From Sphingomonas leidyi (GTDB lineage: Bacteria > Pseudomonadota > Alphaproteobacteria > Sphingomonadales > Sphingomonadaceae), in assembly GCF_011761945.1 (NCBI RefSeq), contig NZ_JAASQV010000004.1, positions 245,232 through 309,231 on the forward strand: 64,000 bases of DNA, read 5' to 3'. The first letter of the stretch is position 1; the number at the start of each line of letters is the position of its first letter. Positions 21,085 to 28,317 of this stretch are shown in pieces. Position numbers and translations under genes: made by a program. The notes beneath the pieces were generated by a model. The model saw nothing but the letters and a program-made list of their open reading frames with translations, did not search any database and was not told where the DNA came from.

Positions 21085-21110
21085 TGATTGGTTAGATAAC
21101 CAATGAGTTA
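21081..21110. promoter_or_regulatory. Operator for the ArsR-type regulator
   Basis: TAACTGATTGGTTA and TAACCAATGAGTTA form a 14-2-14 inverted repeat with one mismatch; the inner ATTGGTTA-GA-TAACCAAT is perfect. It overlaps the -10 box and expected transcription start and ends three bases before the arsR ATG. This is the classical place for an autorepressing ArsR-family dimer. Confidence 0.7.
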
Positions 21111-21113
21111 GAT

Positions 21114-21446
21114 ATGGACAGACTGAGCAACACCTTTGCCGCCCTGGCCGACCCCACCCGCCGCGCGATCCTGGCGCGGCTGGCGCTGGGCGAAGCTTCG
21201 GTGGGCGAGCTCGCCCAGCCCTTTGCGATGAGCGGCCCGGCGGTGACCAAGCACCTGAAGGTGCTCGAGCATGCGGGCCTGATCTCGCGCAGCCGGGTCG
21301 CCCAGCAGCGCCCGGCCCGGCTCGAGCCCGCCGCGCTCAAGGCGGCGAGCGACTGGCTCGCCGAATATCGCCGCTTCTGGGACGCCAAGTTCGACGACCT
21401 CGACGCGTATCTCGCTGAACTGCAACGCAATGGAGAGAGCAAATGA
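21114..21446 (+). CDS. ArsR-family transcriptional regulator
   Basis: A 110-residue winged-helix repressor. It starts MDRLSNTFAALADPTRRAILARLA, then SVGELAQPFAMSGPAVTKHLKVLEHAGLISR (recognition helix), with the wing in RVAQQRPARLEPAALK. It lacks the metal-binding cysteines of ArsR/SmtB and belongs to the group paired with SRPBCC proteins. It overlaps the following gene by four bases, and the perfect inverted repeat upstream suggests it represses its own operon. Confidence 0.9.
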   Translation: MDRLSNTFAALADPTRRAILARLALGEASVGELAQPFAMSGPAVTKHLKVLEHAGLISRSRVAQQRPARLEPAALKAASDWLAEYRRFWDAKFDDLDAYLAELQRNGESK

Positions 21447-21925
21447 CCACGACCGAAATCGGTGTCGGCTATGAAGTGACGATCGACCGCATCTTCGCGG
21501 CCCCGCGCGAACTGGTGTTCGACTGCATGACCAAGGCCGAGCATCTCGCCCGCTGGTGGGGGCCGCATCATTTCGACGTGCCCTTCGCCGAGAGCGACGC
21601 GCGGCCGGGCGGCAGCATCCGCCTCGATATGCGCGGGCCCGAGCCCTATGGCACCAACCCGGTGCACGGCGAATATGAAGTGGTGGACCGTCCGGATCGC
21701 CTGGTCATGGTCCTGCGCGCCTTCCAGGGCGCGGACGGCAGCTGGGGCATCGAGCACCGCACCACCATGGCCTTCACCGACGCACCCGAAGGCGGCACGC
21801 GCATGCACATGACCACGGTGGTGCTGCAGGCGAGCGCGGAGATGCTGCCGGCGCTGGCGGGCATGAAGGAAGGCTGGAGCCAGAGCTTCGAGAAGCTCGA
21901 AGCGGTGCTGCCGGAACTGGCGTGA
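21443..21925 (+). CDS. SRPBCC / AHSA1-domain protein
   Basis: A 160-residue protein of the START/AHSA1 fold, which forms a hydrophobic cavity. Diagnostic parts are TIDRIFAAPRELVFDCMTKAEHLARWWGP and the C-terminal MKEGWSQSFEKLEAVL. Such proteins often sit directly behind an ArsR regulator of this type and are thought to bind a small hydrophobic ligand; the ligand is unknown. Its ATG overlaps the arsR stop by four bases. Confidence 0.88.
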   Translation: MTTTEIGVGYEVTIDRIFAAPRELVFDCMTKAEHLARWWGPHHFDVPFAESDARPGGSIRLDMRGPEPYGTNPVHGEYEVVDRPDRLVMVLRAFQGADGSWGIEHRTTMAFTDAPEGGTRMHMTTVVLQASAEMLPALAGMKEGWSQSFEKLEAVLPELA

Positions 21926-21933
21926 GCGATCCT

Positions 21934-21960
21934 CCCTCTCTCCGCCTGCGGGGAGAGGGG
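21934..21960. terminator. Hairpin after the AHSA1 gene
   Basis: CTCTCTCCGC and GCGGGGAGAG form a GC-rich stem just after the AHSA1 stop. The stem has no U-run; it resembles the cctccc...ggagagg intergenic repeats common in sphingomonads and may be a 3' end element. Confidence 0.45.
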
Positions 21961-22077
21961 GTATCCCCGCCTTGCTTTTCTTCCCTTGCCCCGCTATGCG
22001 CGCGCCTTCCGTGCCAGGGTCATCCCTGGAGGCCTGGCCGGTTGCATTGATACAACACTAGCGAATTGGAACGACAC

Positions 22078-22695
22078 ATGAGCGATACGCTTACGCTGTC
22101 GGCCGAGGCGCGCGAGCAGGTTGGCAAGGGAGCCTCCCGTTCGCTTCGTCGTGAAGGCCGCGTCCCCGCCGTTATCTACGGCAACAAGCAGGATCCCAAG
22201 AGCATCCACGTCTCCGAGCGTGAACTGACGAAGCTGCTCATGACCGGGCACTTCTTCAACTCGGTCGTGATGATCGGCGGCGAGCGCACCCTGCCCAAGG
22301 ACGTGGCGTTCGACCCCGTCTCCGATCGTCCGGTCCATGCCGACTTCCTGCGCATCAGCGAGCACGCGACCGTGCACGTGAACGTGCCGATCGTCTTCAC
22401 CGACGAGGAAGCAGCCCCCGGCATCAAGCGCGGCGGCGTGCTGAACGTCGTCCGCCACGAGCTGGAGCTGGTGGTCGACGCGGCCGAGATCCCCGACGAG
22501 ATCAAGATCTCGCTCAAGGGCCTCGAGGTCGGCGACTCGCTGCACATCTCGGCGGTGACCCTGCCCAAGGGCGCGACCCCGGCGATCACCGACCGCGACT
22601 TCACCATCGCGACCGTGGTTGCCCCGTCGGCGCTCAAGTCGAGCGAAGGCGACACGACCCAGACCGAGGCTGCGGCCGAGGGCGAAGGCGAGTAA
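22078..22695 (+). CDS. rplY: 50S ribosomal protein L25, Ctc form
   Basis: A 205-residue protein with the 5S rRNA-binding L25 domain (residues 1-95, including GKGASRSLRREGRVPAVIYG) and the C-terminal TL5/CTC domain (VPIVFTDEEAAPGIKRGGVLNVVRHELEL). It is therefore the long stress-type form usual in alphaproteobacteria. The acidic tail ends GEGE. The start MSDTLTLSAEAR was preferred over an ATG four codons upstream. It is followed by a strong terminator and then pth, an ordinary gene order. Confidence 0.95.
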   Translation: MSDTLTLSAEAREQVGKGASRSLRREGRVPAVIYGNKQDPKSIHVSERELTKLLMTGHFFNSVVMIGGERTLPKDVAFDPVSDRPVHADFLRISEHATVHVNVPIVFTDEEAAPGIKRGGVLNVVRHELELVVDAAEIPDEIKISLKGLEVGDSLHISAVTLPKGATPAITDRDFTIATVVAPSALKSSEGDTTQTEAAAEGEGE

Positions 22696-22720
22696 TCCCG
22701 CCTCCGAACTTGCGGGTTCA

Positions 22721-22758
22721 AAAAATCGCCTCCGCATCCTAGGTGCGGGGGCGATTTT
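22721..22758 (+). terminator. Intrinsic terminator between rplY and pth
   Basis: AAAATCGCC-TCCGCA pairs with TGCGGG-GGCGATTTT around a short loop, giving a long stem flanked by A and T runs, so it can act in both directions. It ends 18 bases before the pth start, which implies that pth needs its own promoter or read-through. Confidence 0.75.
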
Positions 22759-22776
22759 CGTTTTCAGGAACATGCG

Positions 22777-23346
22777 ATGCAGCTCTGGGTCGGCCTGGGC
22801 AATCCGGGCCCGCAATATGCGATGCACCGGCACAATGTGGGCTTCATGGCGGTGGACGCCATCGCCGAGACCTATGGCTTCTCGGCGGAGAAGAAGCAGT
22901 TCCAGGGCCGGGTGCGCGAAGGCCGGGTGGGCAACCAGAAGGTGCTGCTGCTCAAGCCCGGCACGTTCATGAACGAGAGCGGACGCGCGGTGCGCGCGGC
23001 GATGGACTTCTACAAGCTCGCCCCCGCCGACGTGACCCTCTTCCACGACGAGCTCGACCTGGTGCCGATGAAGGTGAAGGTTAAGATCGGCGGCGGCACC
23101 GCGGGGCATAACGGCCTGCGCTCGACCGACAAGCATATCGGCCCCGATTTCCGCCGCGTGCGGATCGGCATCGGCCATCCCGGGCACAAGGACCGCGTGC
23201 ACGGCTATGTGCTGGGCAATTATGCCAAGAGCGAGATCGAGCCGCTGGCCGACATGCTCGGTGCGATCGCCGCGGAGGCGCCCTGGCTGGCAGCGGGCGA
23301 CGATGCCCGGTTCATGAGCGACGTGGCGCTGCGGCTGCAGGACTGA
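22777..23346 (+). CDS. pth: Peptidyl-tRNA hydrolase
   Basis: A 189-residue enzyme that frees tRNA from stalled peptidyl-tRNA. The N-terminus LWVGLGNPGPQYAMHRHNVGFMAVD carries the catalytic His region; KPGTFMNESGRAV, FHDELDLVPMKVKVKIGGGTAGHNGLRS and RVRIGIGHP are all family signatures. Length is normal. AGGA lies before the ATG. Confidence 0.96.
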   Translation: MQLWVGLGNPGPQYAMHRHNVGFMAVDAIAETYGFSAEKKQFQGRVREGRVGNQKVLLLKPGTFMNESGRAVRAAMDFYKLAPADVTLFHDELDLVPMKVKVKIGGGTAGHNGLRSTDKHIGPDFRRVRIGIGHPGHKDRVHGYVLGNYAKSEIEPLADMLGAIAAEAPWLAAGDDARFMSDVALRLQD

Positions 23347-23374
23347 GGTCGGGAATCCGAACAAGCCCCTGAAA

Positions 23375-23400
23375 CCCCGCCTTCGCCGCGGATGACGGTC
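23375..23400. repeat. REP-like intergenic repeat, copy 2
   Basis: ACCCCGCC-TTC-GCCGCGGATGACGG lies just after pth, between it and the convergent DUF2306 gene, with GGGAATGGCGGGG following. It is a diverged member of the GTCATCCC...GGGGATG family found at 13234, 34991 and 56988. Confidence 0.5.
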
Positions 23401-23439
23401 GGGAATGGCGGGGAACAATGGAAAGCCCGGGCGGCGACA

Positions 23440-24081
23440 TCATGAACCGGGCCGGGCCCCCGCGCGTCGCAGCCAGAGCTCCGCCACGACAAGGTTCGGA
23501 ACCCAGGCCAGGAACGAGATGGCCCGGTACCAGGGCAGGAACGGCAGATCCAGGACCATGACCAGCGGCAGATAGAGCCGCAGCGTGACCGCCGCGAGGG
23601 TGAGCGCCCAGGAGCGGATCATCCAGCGGCGATGCGCGGCGAAGCGGCCCTGCAGAACCGCACGCCAACCAAGGAGAGTCACGGCGATCCAGGCGATGGC
23701 GAGGCTGCCGAAGCCCGTCGAGGCGATCGGGCCCGCCGAGGATCCGGACGCCAGGATCAGCCCCGCGGCACCCCCGACCAGGCATCCCATGACATAGAGC
23801 CGGCCGATCCATCGGTGCGGCGGAATCGCGCCCCGGCGCAGGGCAGGCAGGAATTGGAACGAACCCAGCACGAGCGCGACGACCGCGCCGGCGACATGCA
23901 CGAAGAGCCACGGAACCCCTTGCGGGTTGTGCAGCGCCTCGGCCGGCCTGCGTGGGGGATGCAGCAGATAGTGCGCGGAATAGACGGCGATCCCCAGGCA
24001 GAGAATGGCCAGGATCATCCAGGCGATGCGGACGGACCAGGGCGCGGGCCCGGATGGCAAGGCTGCGGCGGCGGTGGTCAA
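23440..24081 (-). CDS. DUF2306-family membrane protein
   Basis: A 213-residue integral membrane protein with about six segments. DUF2306 features are the early hydrophobic LCLGIAVYSAHYLLHPP, the motif LFVHVAGAVVALVLGSFQFLPALRRGAIPPHRWIGRLYV with its conserved histidines, and the later GRFAAHRRWMIRSWALTLAAVTLRLYLP. The histidines suggest haem or metal binding, which is unproven. It is divergent from a LytTR regulator with 75 bases between the starts, so the pair may be functionally linked. Confidence 0.85.
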   Translation of the reverse strand: MTTAAAALPSGPAPWSVRIAWMILAILCLGIAVYSAHYLLHPPRRPAEALHNPQGVPWLFVHVAGAVVALVLGSFQFLPALRRGAIPPHRWIGRLYVMGCLVGGAAGLILASGSSAGPIASTGFGSLAIAWIAVTLLGWRAVLQGRFAAHRRWMIRSWALTLAAVTLRLYLPLVMVLDLPFLPWYRAISFLAWVPNLVVAELWLRRAGARPGS

Positions 24082-24156
24082 GCAGGGGCCTCCATTGGCG
24101 GTCTCGCCGAACCTCGTTGCCGGTAGGGCGGCGGCTCGCTAGGCCCTGCTTCGCGA

Positions 24157-24960
24157 ATGGTGCGAGGATTGCGCGAACGGAGCCGCATGAACGGTTGGGC
24201 GATGGGGCGGGAAGAGCGAGCGGCGCGGCGATGGGCGATCGACATCGCCATGCTGGTGGCGTTCGGCCTGTTGATGGGGTTCCTGGGCCCGTTCGCCTCG
24301 GAGCGCCTGCCCGTTGTGGGGCGCTATGTCTATTGGATGATCTGCATGGTCGGCGGCGGGCTGATCGGCGTGGTGGCGGACGATCTGCTGCGCCGGCGCA
24401 TGGCGCGGGACTGGCGAAGGATAGCGGTGGTCTCGGTGCTGATGACGCCGCTCGTGTCGCTGCTGGTGCTGACTACCGAGCACGGCCTCATCGGCGGGCC
24501 CTTCGATTGGCGAAGCTACCAGCGGCTGCTCTGGCAGGTATGGCCCATCCTGCTGGCCGTCCTGGTGGTCCGCACCCTGGTCTGGCGGCGCTTGCCCGGG
24601 CGGATCGAGACGCGGACCATCGTCGCCCCGCCGCTGCCCGAGGCCGAGGCCGGCTTCAGGCGGCGGCTCTCGGCGAAACGGCGTGGGGCCCGGCTGATCG
24701 CGATCGAGGCGCATGATCACTATCTGAAAGTCCATACCGACGCCGGCGAGGAACTGATCACCCTGCGTTTCGCCGATGCGCTGAACGAGCTGGCGCTGGC
24801 CCATGGCTGGCGTGTCCATCGCTCCTGGTGGGTGGCCGCCGATGCCGTGGAGGATGTGCGCTGGCGGCGCGGCGCGGGCGAAATCCGCCTTGTCGGCGGC
24901 CTCGTGACGCCCGTCAGCCGCACCTATGCGCCGACGCTGAAGGAAGCGGGCTGGTTCTAG
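24157..24960 (+). CDS. LytTR-domain transcriptional regulator with membrane N-terminus
   Basis: A 267-residue protein. About four membrane segments occupy residues 25-150 (AMLVAFGLLMGFLGPFAS, YVYWMICMVGGGLIGVV, VSVLMTPLVSLLVLTT, LLWQVWPILLAVLVV). The C-terminal third is a LytTR DNA-binding domain (GARLIAIEAHDHYLKVHTDAGEELITLRFADAL, then WRVHRSWWVAADAVEDV). No receiver domain is present, so it is a membrane-sensing LytTR protein rather than a two-component regulator. An ATG 30 bases downstream is an alternative start. It is divergent from the DUF2306 gene, a likely target. Confidence 0.88.
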   Translation: MVRGLRERSRMNGWAMGREERAARRWAIDIAMLVAFGLLMGFLGPFASERLPVVGRYVYWMICMVGGGLIGVVADDLLRRRMARDWRRIAVVSVLMTPLVSLLVLTTEHGLIGGPFDWRSYQRLLWQVWPILLAVLVVRTLVWRRLPGRIETRTIVAPPLPEAEAGFRRRLSAKRRGARLIAIEAHDHYLKVHTDAGEELITLRFADALNELALAHGWRVHRSWWVAADAVEDVRWRRGAGEIRLVGGLVTPVSRTYAPTLKEAGWF

Positions 24961-25001
24961 GCTGTCTCCACATTCGGGCTGAACGCCCGGTCCTTCCCAG
25001 C

Positions 25002-26189
25002 CTAGAGCGCCGGCCGATAGGGCTGAACCAGCCCCAGCCGGATGAGCAGCGCGAGCAGCGCATCCACCTCGTCCGCCGGATGATGGGCAAAGCGGGCCCG
25101 CACCTCCTGCGCGCTCACCGCCGGACGATCGAGCACATATTCCGCCGCATCGGCGACGGGGCCGAGCGGCTGCTCGCCGCCGCCGGCTCGCAGCACCGCG
25201 CCCGTCTCGAGCCAGGCGACCGTGCCGGCGCGATCGGTGCGCGCATAGAAGTCGAGCAGCGGCCGCTCGGGCAGTGCCAGCGACCGGCCCGGCGCGGCGA
25301 GCCGCCGCTGGCGGACCGCCACTTCCTCGTGCAGCGCCCGGCTGCGCGCCAGTTCAGCCAGACGTTCGCCCAGCGCCGCGAGCTGATCGGCAAGCGCCGC
25401 GCCTCCCCCCTCGCGCGCGTCGGCGAGATAGGCGCGGAAGGCCGGCTCGCGGAGCGCCATCTCCTCCAGCAGCTCGAACAGCAGCTTGCCCGAATGCGGG
25501 GTGATGCCGATGGTCAGGTGGAGCGATTCGGCGGAGCTCGCCAGCGCGTCGTGAAAATAGCCGCGCGGGATATAGAGCACGTCGCCGGGCCGCAGCGTGA
25601 CGTCCATCAGCACGGGGCCCTTGGCGGCGTCGATCCGTGCCTGGGCATCGTCGCCCTTCAGCGGCGCAATCGGATTCTCGGCGCGGTTCGCGTAGATGCG
25701 CCAGCGCTTCTCGCCGACGCAGTGGATCGCGAACACTTCGTGCAGGTCGCAATGCGAGGCGAAGGCCTGGATGCCCTGGAACGAGCAATAGAGGTTCGCC
25801 TCCGCGCGTGCCGCGAACTGCCGCGCCAGCGCGTCGGTGAGGCGGCGGATCTCGGGTGCCACTTCCTCCACCGCATCGGCGACCAGGCTGGCGCCCATGG
25901 CGAGGAACATCTCGACCTTGGCAGGATTGGCGAGCCGGCGGACGCCGCCGCGGCCGGGCACCGGGTCCATGTAGAAATCGGGCGAGACCGGCGCGCTGTT
26001 GAGCAGCAGCTTGATGTGCTCGGCGCCCCAATGGGTCCGCACGCCGAGCAGCGCGTTGAGCCGCGCCCAGCCGATCACCGCCTGGCGGTTCGTCCCCGCG
26101 GGCGCGGGAATATGGACCGGCTCGCGGCCCCAATATTCGCCAAGGAATTGCTCGGGCGCCAGCGGCGCGATCAGCTCGGAGAGATCCAC
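25002..26189 (-). CDS. JmjC/cupin ribosomal oxygenase-like protein (RoxA/YcfD group)
   Basis: A 395-residue Fe(II)/2-oxoglutarate-dependent oxygenase candidate. The N-terminus LAPEQFLGEYWGREPVHIP is typical of the group; the iron ligands are H146 and D148 (ASHCDLHEVF) and H213 (IPRGYFHDA). The C-terminal region (about 230-395) matches the dimer and winged-helix part of YcfD-like proteins. In E. coli the enzyme hydroxylates an arginine of ribosomal protein L16; that substrate is inferred here. It is followed by a palindromic region and an unrelated lipoprotein gene. Confidence 0.85.
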   Translation of the reverse strand: MDLSELIAPLAPEQFLGEYWGREPVHIPAPAGTNRQAVIGWARLNALLGVRTHWGAEHIKLLLNSAPVSPDFYMDPVPGRGGVRRLANPAKVEMFLAMGASLVADAVEEVAPEIRRLTDALARQFAARAEANLYCSFQGIQAFASHCDLHEVFAIHCVGEKRWRIYANRAENPIAPLKGDDAQARIDAAKGPVLMDVTLRPGDVLYIPRGYFHDALASSAESLHLTIGITPHSGKLLFELLEEMALREPAFRAYLADAREGGGAALADQLAALGERLAELARSRALHEEVAVRQRRLAAPGRSLALPERPLLDFYARTDRAGTVAWLETGAVLRAGGGEQPLGPVADAAEYVLDRPAVSAQEVRARFAHHPADEVDALLALLIRLGLVQPYRPAL

Positions 26190-26286
26190 CCGGTCAAGCT
26201 AGGGTCCGTGCTCGATGCTGGCAACGGCCGTGATCGGGCAGGGCCCCTGGCGGCAGGGGGCGATGCGCGTCGATCCCGCAAGCAGA

Positions 26287-26318
26287 CGGCGCCGCCTCCC
26301 CCGGGGGAAGCGGCGCCG
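26287..26318. terminator. 32-bp near-perfect palindrome
   Basis: CGGCGCCGCCTCCCCC is followed immediately by GGGGGAAGCGGCGCCG, giving 16-bp arms with one mismatch. It lies between the stop of the TbpB-like lipoprotein gene (minus strand) and the oxygenase gene. It should fold into a very stable RNA hairpin and probably terminates the lipoprotein transcript; there is no U-run. Confidence 0.55.
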
Positions 26319-26345
26319 CGAAAGCATCGATCCTGGGCGAAGCGC

Positions 26346-27350
26346 CTATTTCTTGCCGATGACCACGCCGATCAGGCGCTGCTGGGCGCCGCCGAGCGTG
26401 CCCGAGGCCGAGAAGACCACGCCGATCTGCTCGCCCTGCGAACCGAAGAAGCCACCGGCCAGCGTGCCCGAGAGCGGGCTCGCATTGGTGAAGCTGCCGG
26501 TCCACTGGTTCTGGCCGACCGGGATGGCACCCTGCGCGGTGAAGTTGGCATAGGCCACCTGCGCGCCGCCGCCCGCCGGGATCGTGCTGAGCGTGAAGGC
26601 CATGTCCACCACGCCGGTGGCGAAGTTCACGTTCATCGTCACCGTGCCGGTGACCTGGTTGATCGCGGTGGTGGTGCCGCTGGTGCTGACCAGGCGGCCG
26701 GTGATCCGGTTGGTATAGGCGACCGTGCCGGTGGTCGGCATGTCGGACAGCGCCGTCGAATAGCCCCAGGCGGTATAGGCCAGGCGCTTCTGGCCCGCGG
26801 TCGAATCGCCGCGCCACCAATTGGCATAGCTCACCCGGGTGAGGGCCAGCCCGGCATCGCTGGTGATCGTCGTCGGGATCACGTTGTTCAGATACTCGAC
26901 CTGGGCGAACTTGCCCGCGGTGGTCGCATCGTTGGTGCGGAAGACGAACTCGGGATTGGCCGCCGCCGAGGGCGTGACCAGGGTCGAGGTGCAGGTCTGG
27001 CCGGTCGGCACGCAGAAGCGCGATTCCTCGGTGTTCTCGCGCATCACATAGGTGCCGGTGTTGATCGCCGAATCGGTGGCGAGGCGCACGCGGGTCGACA
27101 GCGTCTCGGTGCTGGCGGCGCCGAGCGTCACTGCGCTGGTCGCCGGATCGCCGGTATAGCTGATCGCGGCGCTATAGGTGTTGAATTCGGCCGCCGCGGC
27201 GAGCGGGAAGGCGGCATAGGTGGGCGACGGCGTCGGCGTCGGCGTGGGGCTCGCAGTCGGAGTCGGCGTGGCGCCGCCCTTGCCGCCACCGCAGCCCGAC
27301 AGCGCAACCGTCGCGGCGAGCGCGCTCATGAACATGTGACGGCGAATCAT
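26346..27350 (-). CDS. Transferrin-binding-protein-like surface lipoprotein
   Basis: A 334-residue lipoprotein: signal peptide, lipobox ALSGC, a GGGKGG spacer, then a Thr/Pro linker (TPTPTASPTPTPTPSPT). The mature part is Thr/Ala/Gly-rich and beta-strand rich. The C-terminal region, TGSFTNASPLSGTLAGGFFGSQGEQIGVVFSASG, is typical of the TbpB-type small beta barrel (FYGPxAxExGGxF pattern). Two cysteines (RFCVPTGQTC) may form a disulfide. Relatives are often exported to the cell surface and may bind ligands such as haem or metals; the ligand here is unknown. No TonB receptor gene is adjacent. Confidence 0.8.
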   Translation of the reverse strand: MIRRHMFMSALAATVALSGCGGGKGGATPTPTASPTPTPTPSPTYAAFPLAAAAEFNTYSAAISYTGDPATSAVTLGAASTETLSTRVRLATDSAINTGTYVMRENTEESRFCVPTGQTCTSTLVTPSAAANPEFVFRTNDATTAGKFAQVEYLNNVIPTTITSDAGLALTRVSYANWWRGDSTAGQKRLAYTAWGYSTALSDMPTTGTVAYTNRITGRLVSTSGTTTAINQVTGTVTMNVNFATGVVDMAFTLSTIPAGGGAQVAYANFTAQGAIPVGQNQWTGSFTNASPLSGTLAGGFFGSQGEQIGVVFSASGTLGGAQQRLIGVVIGKK

Positions 27351-27422
27351 TCCCTGCTCCTCAAAAACACGCGGGCACCGAAAGGGCTCACCCCTGTACC
27401 CCAGATGAACGGCCCCCAGTCA

Positions 27423-27448
27423 AGCCGGACGGACCGGCTAATCCGGCT
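27423..27448. terminator. Weak inverted repeat in the gap between two lipoprotein genes
   Basis: AGCCGGA and TCCGGCT form a 7-12-7 inverted repeat in the 236-base gap between the two minus-strand lipoprotein genes. The rest of the gap shows no coding frame or clear promoter. Confidence 0.3.
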
Positions 27449-27585
27449 CCAATGCGGCGTTTTGAGGGCCTGGAAAGGCGAAACCGCGCATCGCGGCCCC
27501 ACCTGCCTCCCCCGCGGGGACGGAGCCGCGCATGCCAACCCGCAACCGCTCGTCGCCCAGGCGCCACGCGCGGTCGCGGTGCCGA

Positions 27586-28158
27586 TCAGGCCTCCTTGTC
27601 CTTCAGCGACTTGCGGAGCGCCTCGATCTTGAACATGCGCGCCACCTTGTCCTTCCCCGCCAGCGGGCCCTTGCCCATCTCGGCGGCGAACTGAACGCAC
27701 TGGCCGACCATGTTGAACCCGCGGCCGCTGCGCTCCAGGTCGGAGACCTTGCCGTCGCCATTGGCATCCTTGCCCGCGCGGAACTTGGCCTCGACCGTCT
27801 TCGGATAGGCCCAGTCGGCATATTGCTGGATCGTCGCGCGCGAGAGCGCCGGGGCGCCGTCCTCGCCCGCGGGCAAGGTCTGATCGCCGAGCGAGGCTTC
27901 GAGCTTCTCGCGGTAGAAATCCTCATACGGCTTGGCGTCGCCGGCGACGGCGGCGATCGCGGCCTTCTGCCAGCGCAGCGCGGCGAGGCAGTCGAAATTA
28001 TGCTCGACGCTGTCCTTGAGCTTCTGCGCCTTCTCGGCATCGGCGGCACGCGCGGCCGCTTCCTCGTTCGCCTTCTTGTTGGCGGCACTGTCGTCGCAGG
28101 CGGAAAGGCCCAGTGCGAGCGCGAGGCCGGCCATGGCGAGATTCCCGATACGGATCAT
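27586..28158 (-). CDS. Lipoprotein with one EF-hand-like loop
   Basis: A 190-residue lipoprotein with signal peptide and lipobox GLSAC. A helical, charged domain follows (residues 25-100, with NFDCLAALRW). Near residue 135 the sequence DANGDGKVSDLE matches a canonical 12-residue EF-hand calcium loop (D-N-D-K-E ligands). A Cys pair (FDC...VGQC) may form a disulfide. No function is known. It is divergent from ychF. Confidence 0.75.
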   Translation of the reverse strand: MIRIGNLAMAGLALALGLSACDDSAANKKANEEAAARAADAEKAQKLKDSVEHNFDCLAALRWQKAAIAAVAGDAKPYEDFYREKLEASLGDQTLPAGEDGAPALSRATIQQYADWAYPKTVEAKFRAGKDANGDGKVSDLERSGRGFNMVGQCVQFAAEMGKGPLAGKDKVARMFKIEALRKSLKDKEA

Positions 28159-28205
28159 TGCTTCTCTCCCCTCTTTTATCGCGGCACTCTGCCATGCGGC
28201 CTTCC

Positions 28206-28259
28206 CAAGTCAACGCGATGGCCCAAGTCGACGCGCCGGCCCCGGTCAACGCGCTGGCA
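28206..28259. repeat. Three tandem 18-bp imperfect repeats before ychF
   Basis: Three adjacent 18-bp units: CAAGTCAACGCGATGGCC, CAAGTCGACGCGCCGGCC and CCGGTCAACGCGCTGGCA. They lie in the 160-bp divergent region between the EF-hand lipoprotein and ychF. Their 18-bp period could mean repeated protein binding sites. Confidence 0.6.
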
Positions 28260-28317
28260 AAAGCGGCGCATTGCCTCTATCGGGGCGCCTTTCCCAATAC
28301 ATTGGAACAGGCTTCAC

